From: Polymyxa betae
Taxonomy: Eukaryota > Endomyxa > Phytomyxea > Plasmodiophorida > Plasmodiophoridae
Length of the DNA: 64,000 bases
Reading direction: 5' to 3'
Assembly (NCBI GenBank): GCA_003693705.1
Contig: RBZT01000832.1
Coordinates: 44,802 to 108,801, forward strand
In this document: piece after piece, positions 10,480 to 23,255 of the stretch
Layout: each line of letters opens with the position of its first letter
Position numbering within the stretch: position 1 is the stretch's first letter
Made by a program: the position numbers and the translations under genes
Notes under the pieces: model-generated
The model's database searches: none
What the model was told of the DNA's origin: nothing
What the model saw: the letters and a program-made list of their open reading frames with translations, nothing else

Positions 10480-12087
10480 ATGGCGGTGATGTCGGAGCGG
10501 AATCCATGCGTCGAAAGAACGTTTCGGGGCCATCGCGGGCCCGTTCGTGCCGTCGCTTTCAACAGCAATATGAAACAGGTTGCGACCGCATCAGACGATC
10601 ATATCGTCACTGTCTGGAATTTCAAACCCGATATGAGAGCTTTCCGTTTCGTTGGTCATACGGTAGGTAGGATTGAAGAATTTCAGTTCATTTTAACATT
10701 ACGGCACACTTTAAAAACAAATCTTTTCCCGCGTTCATACCGTCTTATTGTGGTTGTGGTTATCTTGCTGTTTATTTCTACTGAAGATGTGCCGAACAGG
10801 CGTCTGTGCAAGGCGTTGATTTTAGCACAAGTGGCAGATTAGTCGCATCTGCATCGAAAGATGGGACATTGCGATTGTGGCAGCCGCGTGTCAAAGGCGC
10901 TTCATCACTGATTAACGCACATACATCAGCATCTGTATTTAGCGTCTGTTTCTCCAAAGATGAAAAATTCGCTCTCACAGCATCCAACGACAAAAGCGTC
11001 AAAGTTGGTAGCAGGGTCAATTTCGGTCGATCACGTATTGATTAAGTTTCCAGAAATGGGAGGTCAATACACATAGATTTCATTCGTCATTCCTTGGACA
11101 TCAACATTGGGTTCGATCGGCTCATTTCAGCCATGACGGTCGTCTGATCGTTTCCGGAGGCGACGATAAGACCGTCCGACTCTGGGATGCACACTCGCCC
11201 AACAACATTCACACCTTCTACGAGCCCACAGGGTATGTTTAGAAATCGTTTGTGCAAAGCAGCTAAAATCTGAGTTCCCAAAGGCCTATTCATACGGTGC
11301 GATTTTACCCAGATGGAACATTGGTTGCTGGAGCTGGGCAAGACGGGTCTGTGAGCATCTGGGACATTCGTACGAATCGCCTTTTACAACACTATAACGC
11401 TCATAGCGGACCGGTCAACGCCATCGATTTCCATCCTTCGGGCAACTATCTAGTGTCTGCTTCAGACGACGCCACTATTAAAGTAAGGTGTCTTTATCAT
11501 TCGGAGAGCTTTATTTGACATTGTCGGAAGTTCTGGGATCTTCGTGAAGGGCATCAAATTTACACAATCCAAGGCCACAGTTCTAGTGTTAGAACAGTGA
11601 CATTTTCTGCAGATGGACATCATTTCGCCTCGTCTGGTATTTTCACAATTCCGCATCTAAAGATGGAAATTCCTAAAAATTTGCAGGGGACGACAAACTT
11701 GTCACGATTTGGAAAACGAATTTTGATAAAGAGATTCCTGTTGCTGCTCACGATCCAAATCCTAAGAGGACAAAACCTGGAGCACCAAAGCGAATCCAAT
11801 CCCGATCCGTTTTAGAAGGAGAAGCAGCGGCGTCTGAGGTATTGCAACCTGAACCTCAAAGTCGGGTTCCGGTTCCTTTGTCACCTCCTGAGGTGCCTGC
11901 TGCAGCTATTGTGGACCCTGGGAGCGGTGCTGAGATAGCGGCGACACTATCACGTATTGTGAACCAGCTTAATATCGTTCGCGATACAATGAAGCTCTTC
12001 GAGCAAAGATTGACAATGCAAGATTCCATTATTAATCAGCTAATGACAGAGAGGACATCAACACAGGCACCATCGACCTCGTCTTGA
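10480..12087 (+). CDS. POC1: POC1 centriolar WD40 protein
   Basis: Six exons: 10480-10662, 10800-11003, 11054-11232, 11284-11482, 11531-11636 and 11687-12087. The first intron is 137 nt; the rest are 48-51 nt. The WD40 propeller is clear: [84 protein letters not shown] and a final [14 protein letters not shown] Pro/Ala-rich linker leads to a C-terminal coiled coil ([19 protein letters not shown]), the POC1 signature that lies against the centriole wall. ATG at 10489 ([12 protein letters not shown]) is an equally good start. POC1 stabilises centrioles and basal bodies, so the organism very probably builds nine-fold centrioles. Confidence 0.96.
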
Positions 12088-12205
12088 TTATAATATATTC
12101 CATAAATATTGTTCCAATTATTCCCGATTTCTATAAATACTGAAGGTGGTATTGATGGGTGAAGAAGAGTGCACAATCACAAAGCTTTATGTAAATAAAA
12201 CGCTG

Positions 12206-14208
12206 TCATTTCTTCGATCGTAGAACGTTGCCAATTTCTCCAATCAGCTTGATATTTTTGCCAGAGTACAATGATGATAATTCAGATTCAGCTTGTTCTT
12301 TTAGAGACCTAGTATTTGCCACTTTCTGTTCAATCTGTAAACGTTCGTCATTAACCATCAACTCCTCGAAACTGTACTTACTTGATTCTGCAGCGGCAAG
12401 ATGTCTCCACGTAATTCTTCCGCACGCTGATGCAGACTTGCTGCCTTCTCGATGCACTTCTTTTCCAGTGATCTAGGAATCTCAAACAATGCAACCTGAT
12501 CACAAATCAGCTAAGCAGGACAGCTTTATGGGCTGAGCGACCAATCGATCCAAATAAGAAGGCGAAGCACGAATTTTCTGCAGTCTTTGAATATGTTCTG
12601 AATCTAATAGCGCTTGTACATCTGTGATATGCTTTAAGGCCCTTTCCGCCCAAAACCGGTCCCGAACAAAATACGGCATAACATTGCCCTCAACATGACT
12701 GGAAAAAACATCCAGGAATGTCTACCCAGCAGCTGAGAATGAGCATTTGACAGCAGTAAACTTCGATTACATCTGTGTTAAGTTCGGCGCAGCGTTGGGT
12801 CAAGAAGTATTGCAACTCAATAAGATCCGCTCGAACAGAGTTCCGAAACGAAGTATCCAGCAATGATACTTGGTCTTTGGGAGATGACGCACCGGGTTCT
12901 GGATATCATCATTATCAAATTCGGGTAACAAAACGGACTGGATAAAGCTTCAACCCTCGGAGCTAGCTTCAACAGGTTCGACACAGTTGATGTCCCACTC
13001 TTGATCGGCGCCAGATGGCTCGTCCCATTCGATTTCGACAATGTCATTTGGCTACATTGAGCTCAGAACAAGCTGGCTCCTGTAGTTCATACGGTACGCG
13101 AATATCCTCCGCCGAAGAACCCATGCAGAGTTGTAGAGCTTCGGCCGCTGTAACAGCAGTCTCTATTTTGATCAATCGTGACAGAGATCCCAATACATCT
13201 TAACCAGATTAAAAAAAAATGCATGTCAATATAACTGGCATTACCCGGCTTTTGTGCTGGCTTATCAGATCTGTCATCGGCATGATGTGTGAAGACAAGG
13301 AATTCAGAATAAAACGACAAACATTCTTGAACGACAGGTCTATTGAGCAAATTAGAACAATGTTTACAAACGTTAAATCCCATTGTTAACTTTTTCAGCT
13401 GAACCAGAATCTCTTGGTATAGATGTTGTAGTTTTGCTACTTGGGAACACAGCTGAGGTTTGGCAGGCAGCGAGGGATCGATCTGCACAGACCTGTCAAA
13501 AGCAAAGCCAAAAATAGAGGTCTGAAACTTACATCGTATCGTTTACAAAGTTTCTCATACTTCTCCTTTGCTAATAAAGAATGCCTTTCCTTGTCGGCAG
13601 CTTGCCTGTTGTGATCATCGATTGACTTCACTAAGAAGGTCAGCTCTGTGTTCAGTGCTGGGCTAACCCAATAAATCAAAGATAGCGCATCAACTGCTAG
13701 CTCTACTAACATGTCATATTTAACTGTTTGCAACAAACGTTGACAAATCTCGGCCAGATAAAGCTGCAGCAGCAATCAGGACAAGCCATTAAGAAAGTCA
13801 GACAAACACTGACATTATTTTTACGATATTCACTTCGAAGATTATCCCAAAGCCGAATTTTAGGATTATTGTACCGCCCAAACATGGATTTGACTGTTTG
13901 ACCACGAGCCTCTTCATCCTTAATCATCAGCTCTATGATTTCTTGGACTTCTTTGAACCCAACGACTAAGGGAACCAAATAAGTTCAAGCAGCCATTACC
14001 AATGGCTGAGAAAACCGGAAAAGAGTTAGTTACAATCAGCATTGACAAATTCCTGGAAAGCAGGTTGAGGCGGCAATGACCCAAGCTCGACACCAATTCG
14101 ATCTTGAACGGCATCCAGACGTGTCGCCCAATCTTTGGAAATCTTATTCCGATCTGATAACCATTGGCATAGTCGATCGTATGGGATATCAATAGCCTCA
14201 ATAGCCAT
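12206..14208 (-). CDS. CDK5RAP3: CDK5RAP3 homologue
   Basis: ATG at 14208 (MAIEAIDIPYDRLCQWL) and stop at 12206-12208. Conserved blocks in order: IDIPYDRLCQWLSDR (CDK5RAP3 N-terminus), SMFGRYNNPKIRLWDNL with the FGRY motif near 13890, a long coiled coil (13775-13540), and the C-terminus SLYSGKNIKLIGEIGNVL, which matches the conserved RYSGRPVNLMG end of the family. CDK5RAP3 is the substrate adaptor of the UFM1 ligase complex (UFL1-DDRGK1) at the ER, modifying ribosomal protein uL24. About eight short exons are implied; not every junction was placed. It converges with POC1, with stops 118 bp apart. Confidence 0.85.
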
Positions 14209-14566
14209 TTGAATTTCTCCAAACAATCACGACAGGCTGGTGGAGTAAGCGGCCAACTATATCAATCTCCGTGATTGAAATCAGATTTGAAAGGACAGAA
14301 TTTTCGTTACTTTGACAGCGACTTCAAGAAAGGCCACTACTTAGTTCTTTTCATTCGATGTTTTTTTTCGTAACGAGACGAGCTCATAGGCAACCGTATT
14401 GTAAAGAATAAATCTGGCATTATTTTGGTGAGTTTATGAGCAAGGATTAAGTCGCTAAGACGAGCCGACGTATGGACAGACGTCAACAAGCTATTTTAAC
14501 CGTGTATTAGGCGTGCCTTATAAAAGTCCACCAACTGCTCGTATATAGTCCTAAAACTCGATTGAT

Positions 14567-15750
14567 TCAAATGCATTGCAATGACGGAATAAATACAAAC
14601 CAGGTCATGGCATTAGACAAACCTCGCCTAAATAAACGAGGACCAACTCCACGAAATAATCCAGAGGCGCCGTCTTCACTGATAGTCCTCAGACACGTTG
14701 TTAATATGCCTTCGCCGCTTCCTCGAAGCTGTCAATCGACATAACTAGATAGTTTTACAACTTTGAACTGAGAATTACCTGCATTCGAGTTCTTATCACA
14801 TCAAAAGCTAAAAGGCCGATCACAACAAGTCTATAGCACAAACAGCAATAACTGCAGCTTACGGTGGGTTAAGGCTGTTCCGAGAACACCCGAAATGGAA
14901 CCAGATACCAAAGAAACAGTAGCGGACGATTCGTTGAAGTATTGTGAAACAATCGGCTTGATTTGAGTGAACAATAAAACATTAATCGAGCTGTAGGGGA
15001 CATCTCTAATTAAAGTCGGAATTAAACCTAGATTAACTAAGCAGACTTCTCAGACATTTACTCACAATATCACCTGCATAAAGGCCTCGAATGCCTTCTG
15101 TTTTTCCAATTGTAATAACGGCATCGATGACGCCTCGATAATTTTGATCTGTTACCAGTGCTGCCTCAAACCGTGTTTTGATCAAGGTGAGTGGATTTAG
15201 GACGATTGCCGAAATAGTTCGTGACAGTCCACCTGCAAGAGCTGCGCTCTTTAGAAACAAGATTAAAATGGAAAACAACTACATCAATGATATTATGTGG
15301 AATCCAACCTGTTTTGTCGGAACGCCTTGTTCATTTTTTACCAGCGTAAGATTGATAATGCTGAAATATAATCCAGCACCGACTGTCACGCGAGCCATTG
15401 ATGGAACTAACCCTCTCCAGAGCCTATCTATCAACTGAATTTCAGTTCACTAAATGCAGTAAAAAAAGTGTTCTTACCCGGTTAGACCTTGCGACTTCGT
15501 TACGTAAGCAGCTGCATCCCAAGATCTCCTAAAGACGACCGGTTTGTCGAACTGATCCGACCGAAACGTGCCGATCATTGTTGTTTTGATCACATCGAGA
15601 GGCTAAGCCAGTTTAAAACAGCGAGTCAACAACGATTAAAAAGATGTCAAAAACCTGAAGGATAACGGCGCCCAACAGACCGCTAGAGCAGCCGGCCAAT
15701 ACGTGAACCAGCGGAAGTCCATTCTTTGCTGCTGGTTGGGTATTTGACAT
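14567..15750 (-). CDS. SLC25A38: Mitochondrial glycine carrier SLC25A38
   Basis: ATG at 15750 (MSNTQPAAKNGLPLVHVLAG). Three mitochondrial-carrier repeats are visible. Repeat 1 is LAGCSSGLLGAVILQ plus a P-x-D-x-x-K continuation after an intron. Repeat 2 (near 15280-15060) is LAGGLSRTISAIVLNPLTLIK, with EGIRGLYAGDIVS. Repeat 3 starts after GLIPTLIRDVPYSSIN and has PFDVIRTRMQ near 14800, ending RRGLSNAMTWFVF. Introns are about 35-60 nt. The ISAIVLNPLTLIKTRFE and RDVPYSSI motifs fit SLC25A38/Hem25, which imports glycine into mitochondria for heme synthesis. Membrane topology and length (about 300 residues) are normal. Confidence 0.87.
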
Positions 15751-15999
15751 GGCAGCCTGCAGCCAGCGTGGACAGCCACAGCGCTGCAAACTGGATTGGA
15801 GCACTATCTACCGATTGTCGAAACCGGACTGCGCGCTTTCGAAAAAGCTCGCTTGTGGCTTTTTACCGAATTCAAAGTATACGAATTCCAACAGCATCAA
15901 ATCGATAAAATCAGCATGAATTGGGAATTACCAGTCATTTATTGAATGAATTATTTTGTTTTTGGTAAAGCAATGTGTTCGACAGATAGAACGAATTTA

Positions 16000-17981
16000 T
16001 CACGGAATTTTAGCCATCGAAATTATATTCTGAAAGCTTAATCGTGTTGATTCTTGAAACAGAAGGCACTGGCCCCGAATTGAACACAACCGAACTGTAG
16101 GACATCTTGGCAAAGGCATTGAGCTATTGAAACCCTTACCTGAAAACTCAAGTTCGTTTTGCAGGATTTGCTTTGTAGTTGTAAGCATCTGCTCTAATTC
16201 TTGACATAATGTAGCTTCAATCGTTTTGGCTTGCTCTGATCGGTGCTTCAGGCTGTCCAACGTCGTTGATCTCTCTTTGTTCAACCACTGTTTATTGAAG
16301 TTGGAACATTTTTGGACTGAGATTCGCTGAATTACCTGGGTGCATAATTCTAGTTCAGCATCAGAAACCGAACGATCAGGAACTTTTTCACTATCGTATG
16401 GAATTACAGATGTTCCTTTGCTCAAATCGGCGGAATCCTCAGGACCGATCCGCTATAATGGTTCAAGACAAACCAATCAAATTTTTTGCAGTTATCTTGT
16501 GAATCTTTACCTCAGTTGCTATATCTTTTCGTTTAGGATCTGTCTCTACAGACTGTTTATGTGTGGAGAGCTTTCCCTGATCCTCTGAATCTTGATTCTC
16601 CTTTCTTTGAAGAAATGGTAGTAAGATGTCAATCCTGCGCGAAAGAATTCTTACATTGCAGTTAGTTTGGTCGTTCTCAGTAATACGGGCTGCTTCGTGC
16701 AAAGTCTTCAAAGATTTTAAATAACGCAAATGGTTGCAAGTCTGGTGCATTTACGTTGGTTTCAAAGATGGAGAGGAGGGAAGCCGATGCTATTGACGCT
16801 TTAAGCCAGCTCAGTCCAGTTCGAATCCACTGATTACCATATTTGTGATATTGGAAGGAAAAATTTGACCCTTCAGCCTCTCAGGAATTGACAGTTGCTC
16901 AGATTCGGATGCAGCGATCCTCTCTGAAGCCCCCACAGCGTCAGCTTGCTTGCCTTGAGAGGCTAAAAGGCCGAATTGAGAATCGGCTGTATTACAAAAT
17001 GCTTCAATTACATGGCTTTTTCATGTCCTGAAATGGTTTTACTCCAAGGCCATGAGCAGAAATATCACAGTCATTAGCATAATTTGTACTTATACTGGGT
17101 TGTGCAGTTTCAGGATTTCTAAGCATCGTTCTTGATTCCGGCCGCAACGCCGGGGATCCACTGCTAGATGTTGAACTAGACTTGTAATTTGCAGATTACA
17201 AACACTGTTGCGTTCTTTGCTTACTGTTGTTCCAGTCTCGAGCCTCCTTCTTTATCTCTGGTCGAAGCTCTAAGGTGATTTTCGAAGTCTGTGGTCTTCG
17301 CTAACTTTGTGGCCCTTAAGGGCGTTTCTGGATGTTTGACAACTTTTCTGAGTATGATTTCAGTCGAAGTACGGCTTGAGAATGAAGACTCACTCATCAG
17401 GTGCTTCTGGACAGTTCTTCGGCTCCACCGTCGGACAGTAGTTGGCAGCGGCTCCTTTGGCTTTCAAGAATGTATGCTTGGGTATCAAGCTGTTAGTGTG
17501 CTTAGAAAATTGCCTGAAGCTCGCTCTGTAAATAAACTCAACAACTCAGCACTTGAACTTACTGCATACAGAATCCTTGGTCAGAGTCCTTAGAGTCAAG
17601 TCTAAATGATGTCAGAATAAGATTCGAAGCCTAATTGGATATACTTATAATCCGTATTCATTTGCTCAAACTTTAAGTCCTGGGTTGCACTAAACTGGAT
17701 GTCTCCCGCAAACCTATCCCAAACTCTGATAATGAATGCATTTCTACGTTTGACACACTGACTTCTTGGGCGGCCGAGAAAACTCGGTTCCTGGAGTTTC
17801 CGTTGCAAATTTGCTATTTGGTCGGCTCAATGATGATGAAGAAAGCGAACAGCCTCTAGACATACATAGGCATAAAGCTTGGCGGTTCCATATTGAGAGT
17901 GAGATGGTCATCTCGGTGACGCTTAGCTACCTGCGACGAGCCCAAGGCGATCTCGTCAGACGAACCTTCGATAGAATCCAT
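16000..17981 (-). CDS. Uncharacterised Ser/Thr-Pro-rich coiled-coil protein
   Basis: Probable start ATG at 17981 (MDSIEGSSDEIALGSSQ), running to about 16000 in some ten short exons. Phase-consistent joins include QT/FAGDIQFSATQDLKFEQ across a 34-nt intron, then KLDSKDSDQGFCMQ, PKHTFLKAKGAAANYC, PTVEPKNCPEAPDE and HPETPLRATKLAKTTDF. The C-terminal third is coiled coil (TIEATLCQELEQMLTTTKQ). The TP/SP sites and KA-rich short motifs are loosely reminiscent of spindle or microtubule-associated proteins such as TPX2, but I see no diagnostic domain and do not name it. It starts about 100 bp from a divergent unknown gene at 18080, so the two may share a promoter. Exact exon ends are approximate. Confidence 0.5.
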
Positions 17982-18079
17982 TACGACTTTGAGAGCAATG
18001 GTAAACGAACGGACAAGTCAAATGCTTTCTAACTGGATTTGGGCACTTTATAGATGCCATGTTGAGTGTAACGTTGTCC

Positions 18080-19216
18080 ATGTCAGAAGCCACTGACAGG
18101 TGATGAAATCCGACCCAAGGCAGCAGTGCTCTGCATTGAGGCAGCCGGCCTAACTTTGTAGTATCATAGTCTCTAAACCACAGTGTCAACTTCGATGATC
18201 TAGCCTGGCTGAAGGCTATGCGGGAGAGTTTCCGATCAAAAGGAAAAGTGATGTCGTCGCAGCAGCACGGTCCGGTATCACATTCGAAACCCAGAGCCAG
18301 CGGGATATTTTCAAACGCTATTCGGTCGAAGCTTATAAGCAAGCGTCTGTATGGTTTAAGGGCTAACGCTTGATATATACTTGACTGTGCCTTGTTTTAG
18401 TCCCTAATGGAAAGGTTTTGATGGAGTCGCCAAACAAAGATCTACATCATGCAGCGAAAAAGGCATCATTGTCCGGTCACGAAACAAAGGCGATCCTCTC
18501 GAAATCAGTGTCATTATCGAAATTGAACATGCTCACGAAAAACCGGCCCAACCATCACAACAGAAAAACCCAGATACGCTCATATCAAGACGGCGGTGAG
18601 GACTGTATCATTGCCAGTTTCGAATATTGATAGCAAAACAGCGTTTGAAGTCGTTGCACGTGCAAAACTGATTGAGATCGTTGACAAGCTGCGATTTTTG
18701 GGAGATGGAACAAAAACCCCAAAGTTGGATTGCCTTTCCAGCACTCCTTTGAGGCTATCACAAAGCTTCACTCGCAAGAGTCTTACGAAAACCCCACAAT
18801 CATTACGAACTTCTAATGGTTCGGGCAAAACGCCACAGGATCTGACCGAAACGCAGTCACGAAACCTTGTTGGCTCCAACACAACGCCTTGTTTGAGAAA
18901 AACATTTCAAACACCATCTGCTAACATAGGTGCGACACCACATGATATTTCCAAGCTGATGCGCGATGCTGCCTCGATACCCTTTCTAAGTGCTCCCAGA
19001 GACATCAATTTTAGTGAAGCAGCATATAGCCCATCAGGTAATTTTCAAGCACAAATATCATCATCCGAAACCATCACTATCGAAACTCCGATTCCTTCTG
19101 CTCAAAAGGGATTCGACTCTGAATCACAATATTCTATATCTTTACAAAAATTCAACGAGTTCAGATGGCAACCAAGATCTCCCGATGATTGCTGGCAGCA
19201 TTCAATTCTGTTTTAA
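18080..19216 (+). CDS. Uncharacterised protein with many Thr-Pro sites
   Basis: Exons 18080-18099, 18204-18348, 18415-18507 and 18590-19216 join in frame (introns 104, 66 and 82 nt). A slightly longer start at 18059 is possible. The product of about 294 residues begins MSEATDSLAEGYAGEFPIKR, contains a helix near GITFETQSQRDIFKRYSVEAY, and then a low-complexity region rich in S/T-P (GDGTKTPKL, SLTKTPQSL, GSGKTPQDL, FQTPSANIGATPHD). Repeated KTP sites suggest a proline-directed kinase substrate, perhaps cell-cycle regulated; that is inference from composition only. No known domain recognised. Confidence 0.5.
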
Positions 19217-19266
19217 CTTCATGAAAACCCAGTGCAGTTTATCTTATCTGATTCTTGTACGACGCA

Positions 19267-20239
19267 TTAATATTCTTTAGAAATTTCAAATGGTCGACGC
19301 TGGAACCTTAATGGAGTCTCAACCTTGGATAGCAAATCGAGGAAAAATGCAAGAACACTAATCAACATCAAGCTGATCACAATTCCAACTAGAATTTCCC
19401 AAGTTAAAAAATCGGAGGGCGACGCGCCGAGTTTCTGTTCCTAGAAAAATGTCAGCAAACGCAAACTAGACGCTTGACGGTTTACCTCTTTAGTGTCCTC
19501 TAAGACAGTCCAAACCTTTGACGGCAGCGGAGACTGAAACAGCACACCCAGATAGTTTCCAGAAGAGCTCTTATCAATGATATCAATAACATGGTGAACG
19601 TTTTCTGGCGTTAAACCATCCAGTTTAACTTTAACGACTGTAGGCTGTGATGGTAGCTCAAACTCCTATCAAACATAAAAAACATTCATTATGCAAAGCA
19701 ATGGTTGTACTTGATAGTTATTTTCGTCGATTAGATTAGAAGTAAACCGCGAATCAGCCTTTAGAATATCAGATCCCACAGAGCCATTCGATATTTCAAC
19801 AAGCGTCTGAGCTGATTCCAGTACATCATATAAACTGGAAGTGCCTGAGCTGCCGATTCAAATCATATAATAAAAGGGTTAATTTCAAACCAGAAGCTGA
19901 ATACGATCCTATGAGATAAGGAAGGTTTTGGTGCTGTTCAGATGTCAGAAGGACGATACAGGCAAGCGACTCTGCTTTATCAGAAAACCGCAATACATCT
20001 GCCTACGGTATCAAAATCAGCCTAATCGCATCACAGAAAGCTAAGCAAGATACATCTGGCGAGCACTGCGAAAGTGGTTGCAGGTTCGCAAAAGCTGTGA
20101 CAAAGCAAGATCCATCTCCTGCTTGAATGCGAGCTTGTTTATCGGTCAACAAACGTTTCGGACTCCAAATGACGACCTCTGCACAAATGCATTGAACGGT
20201 AATAGCAACTATCCATGAAACAAATATCAATCTGGCCAT
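19267..20239 (-). CDS. Type I membrane protein, possibly V-ATPase accessory subunit S1-like
   Basis: ATG at 20239; stop TAA at 19267-19269. It has a cleavable signal peptide (LIFVSWIVAITVQCICAEV), an ectodomain with short blocks (VVIWSPKRLL, CIVLLTSEQHQNLPYLIG, VVKVKLDGLTPENVHHVID) and one membrane helix near the C-terminus (LVGIVISLMLISVLAFFLDL) followed by a short basic tail. A signal peptide followed by a VxWSP-type start and a C-terminal helix recalls ATP6AP1/Ac45, but key cytosolic-tail residues differ. The length is about 260 residues after four short introns. I hold the family open. Confidence 0.5.
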
Positions 20240-20433
20240 GATGATCAGTATAAAAAAGCCGCTATGATATCACCACCACCTCTGACTATAAGTGGCCATA
20301 TCCAATGTGGTTCCGCCTCTTAAATGCCAAAACATTCCGTTATCTGATAATATTGAAAAACGAAGAATCGGAATTTAATCATTTTTGTTGATGCCCCTCA
20401 TATAAGAATATCAGAGAAGGCTAAGAAACGACA

Positions 20434-21675
20434 TCATTGCTCGTCGAGATAGTTCTCCGTTATTAAGTGATCATAAAGATCCCGAATCTGCTCTGCTTTT
20501 TCAAAGCATTTCTTGTTTTTCTCCAAAAGCTCCTTATCGTTATGAACCCGTTTTTCACGTTTCGTTAAGACAATCTATACCAAATGATTAGAACTTGGAA
20601 CATCGCTGAATTTCGCCTACTTGGGCCCTTTTGATTTCTTCGAGAAGACGCAGTTGCGTATTTGACTCAATCTGATTGCGAAGAATTTGTAGGGCTCTTT
20701 CCTTGGCTTCAACTTTCTAAATTGAGGTTTCATTTCAGTATATTCGACGAACGATTACTTGGCTAAAACAAATTTACTTTGACTAACGAGGAATGAGATG
20801 TCTCAAGGGCTTGAAGTTCTGCTTGAGAATGCGATAGATCTTTCTCTAACATTGCGGCTGCTTCCAGCGAATTTCTAATTCAGTTTGGAAAAGCGTTGTT
20901 TTACATTCCAGATTGTTGACTAACTTGGCAATTTTGTTGCGTTCCATCTGAATCTGATTCTGAAAAATGACGATTTCTTTATGGATATTCTCGATGTCCT
21001 TCTGAACCACTTCAATGATTTGGTCGGAATAGGTCCGAATTCCGAATTTTTGGTTTTACCTCCTGGAGCCTTGACATTATTATGGTTCTTCTTGAAAGTG
21101 TTCTCAGCTCCAACTGCAACCGCAATCACCTCATCGAAACCCGCATTCATATCCTATTCCAGAGTTCACGTTTAAACTATTTTGTTTTCTTGAACATTAT
21201 ATTGACCTTTGCTGTCTGCATCAGCTTCTTATTCAATTGCTGATGGGATGCCATCTCCAACTGGGCATTCTGGATCTCAATCTTTAAATGTTTGATTATT
21301 TGCTGAATACGATTTGGATCCAGGTCGTCGCTTTCTTGTAGAAGAAGGCCACTCGCTGCCCTGTCAGATGAGTTATTTCTGCTCGGGCGTCTTCGTTCAG
21401 TTTTTAGGGCTTTTTCTTCGTTTGATTGATCGGAATGTTCTGCTGGTCTTTCTAAGTTTCCAACGACAGGATGTTCTATACCAGATTCCACTGTCTTCTC
21501 GTTCTGGAAAGCGTTTGCAGCGTCTACGGGTACTTAGGACCTTCACTAATCAGCACAGTTTCGACTCACTTGATTCTCCGAATTCTGGCCTCGTTTCCTT
21601 CTCTTGATCATCAGCATCGCTCTGAACACATTCTGGCTCGCTGTAAACGTCTTCACCTTCTTCGTTTTGGTCCAT
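20434..21675 (-). CDS. Uncharacterised coiled-coil protein
   Basis: Probable ATG at 21675 (MDQNEEGEDVYSEPECVQSD); stop TGA at 20434-20436. Several short exons. An acidic N-terminus is followed by long heptad-rich helices (LDPNRIQQIIKHLKIEIQN, DMNAGFDEVIAVAVGAENTF, VHNDKELLEKNKKCFEKAEQ) and a C-terminal IRDLYDHLITENYLDEQ. Composition and size suggest a cytoskeletal, ciliary or centrosomal coiled-coil protein; I cannot assign a family. Exon boundaries in the middle are approximate. Confidence 0.5.
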
Positions 21676-22111
21676 TTACCTTGGAAAGCGCACTGATTCG
21701 ATAAGGAATTACTCAAAGCGTCGTGTGCCTGCAATTTTATAAATCTACAACGGGGATGTTTAATTTCTAGAAAGTTATCAATCACCATTGTCAAAACGCA
21801 AATTGCTCTAAAGTTTTTCAGTCACGATCGAGCTTTTAATCATTTAAAGTGATTTCAATTTGCATCACTCCATGTTAAACGTCGTGTAAATATAGATTAC
21901 TAGAGAATAGAGATGCATGAAAAATCCAAATTTCATTCAAAAAAAGTTTCCTCCACTGCAGTTTAACTGGATTGAAGGTAAGAAGTCGATTTGGATTGAA
22001 ACTTTGCCCCGGTTCTCACGCTATATCAATTCGTAATGCTTTAAAGCTAGCTGTGTGTAAACTGTTTCCTTTCAAGACGGGAATTGACAGATTTTCCTAT
22101 TCGCAATTTCC
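21676..22111. other. Intergenic, no supported gene
   Basis: About 435 bp of AT-rich sequence lie between the divergent starts of the coiled-coil gene (-) and DUS1L (+). No convincing frame, RNA gene or repeat seen. Confidence 0.4.
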
Positions 22112-23255
22112 ATGACCTTTCACCAAGACCAAGGTCCAGCTTGGAATTGGTTCAATCATGTTCTTGGTGCTCCTCGTTTCATCTGCCCGCCAATGGTACG
22201 ACAGTCAGATCTGGTCTTTCGTCTGCTTTGCCGGCAACTCGGCTGTCATCTTTGTTTTACGCCAATGCTTCCAGCCAGCCATCTTGTGCAAGCCTGCCGT
22301 GAATGGCCAGACGCCATTCACGATTTCATTCGAACTAACGCTGAAGACCGGCCTTTGATCGCTCAGATTCAAGGAAATGACAAGGAACTGTTGGCGGAAG
22401 CTTGTCGTCTGCTTGGTCCATATTGCGATGGCATCGATCTAAATCTCGGCTGTCCACAATCATGTGCCAAAGTTGGGAAATTCGGTGCCTATTTACTTGA
22501 AGATGCCGATCTCATCGAATCACTAGTCGTGGCAATGGTGAAGGCCTCTCCTGTTCCCGTCTCTTGTAAAATTCGTCTGCTCCCTACATTGAAGCAAACA
22601 TTGGAATTATCGCAAAGGTCGGCTCATTTCATAACATGCGAAGGATACACATCTGAAACAGCAATCCAGAATAGAACGAGCTGGATGCAGCATGCTAACT
22701 GTTCATGGGCGGTTAAGGGAACAGAGCCATCATCAAGGAGCAGTTGATTGGGACGCGATCCGATCCATTCGCGAATGGTTGAGGATTCCTGTTATAGGAA
22801 ATGGAGGCATTAGGTCTAGACATGAAGCTGATGAGATGATAGCGAAATCGGGCTGTAATGGTGTAATGGCTGCAACTGCTTTGCTAGCAGATCCAAGTGT
22901 GTTTAATCATGAAGGATTGGATCTTCTGTATTTAGCTAAGCGCTATCTGGAGCTGGCTCAGAAATATCCCCCGATTGACAAAAAGTCGTGTAGGGACCGT
23001 ATTCTGACAATGTTTTGGACAACGTTGAGATCAAATGAGAATCTCGATTTATACGGATTTCTGCAAAACCGGCTTCTTGAGACACCCGAACAAGTATATC
23101 TCGCTTTAGGTCACTTTGCAAAGCGAATCCAACACCCAATGGCAGATGTCTGGTGGCCCGAACGTTTGCTATCGTTTCGGGATATACTTGATATGCACTC
23201 TGGAATCAGCGATAGTGAAGACGAGGACTTCTTTGAACACTTAAGTCAATTATAA
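22112..23255 (+). CDS. DUS1L: tRNA-dihydrouridine synthase DUS1L (Dus1 type)
   Basis: Two exons, 22112-22617 and 22670-23255, are joined by a 52-nt intron (QR/IERAGCSMLTVHGR). It is an FMN-dependent TIM barrel with the Dus signatures CFTPML, RPLIAQIQGND, DGIDLNLGCPQ, VPVSCKIRL, LTVHGRLREQ and IPVIGNGGI. NLGCPQ and the following A-K-x-G-x-x-GAYL stretch identify the Dus1/DUS1L branch, which reduces U16 and U17 in the tRNA D-loop. The conserved R of AKRG is V (SCAKVGKFGAYL), a mild change. C-terminal helical domain present; about 363 residues. The acidic end (SDSEDEDFFEHL) lies beyond the core. Transcribed in the same direction as AMPD, CCP1 and PRMT2 downstream. Confidence 0.93.

Noticed and set aside
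10279-10568. Overlapping minus-strand frames upstream of POC1
   Set aside because: Short, GC-rich, mutually overlapping and without any family signal; they lie in the POC1 leader.
16800-16830. tRNA-like T-arm near cagttcgaatccactg
   Set aside because: The stem does not pair properly and no acceptor or anticodon arms fit around it.
17956-18342. 128-residue minus-strand frame with several Cys
   Set aside because: Antisense to the phase-consistent exons of the plus-strand gene, and it overlaps the start of the minus-strand coiled-coil gene in another phase.
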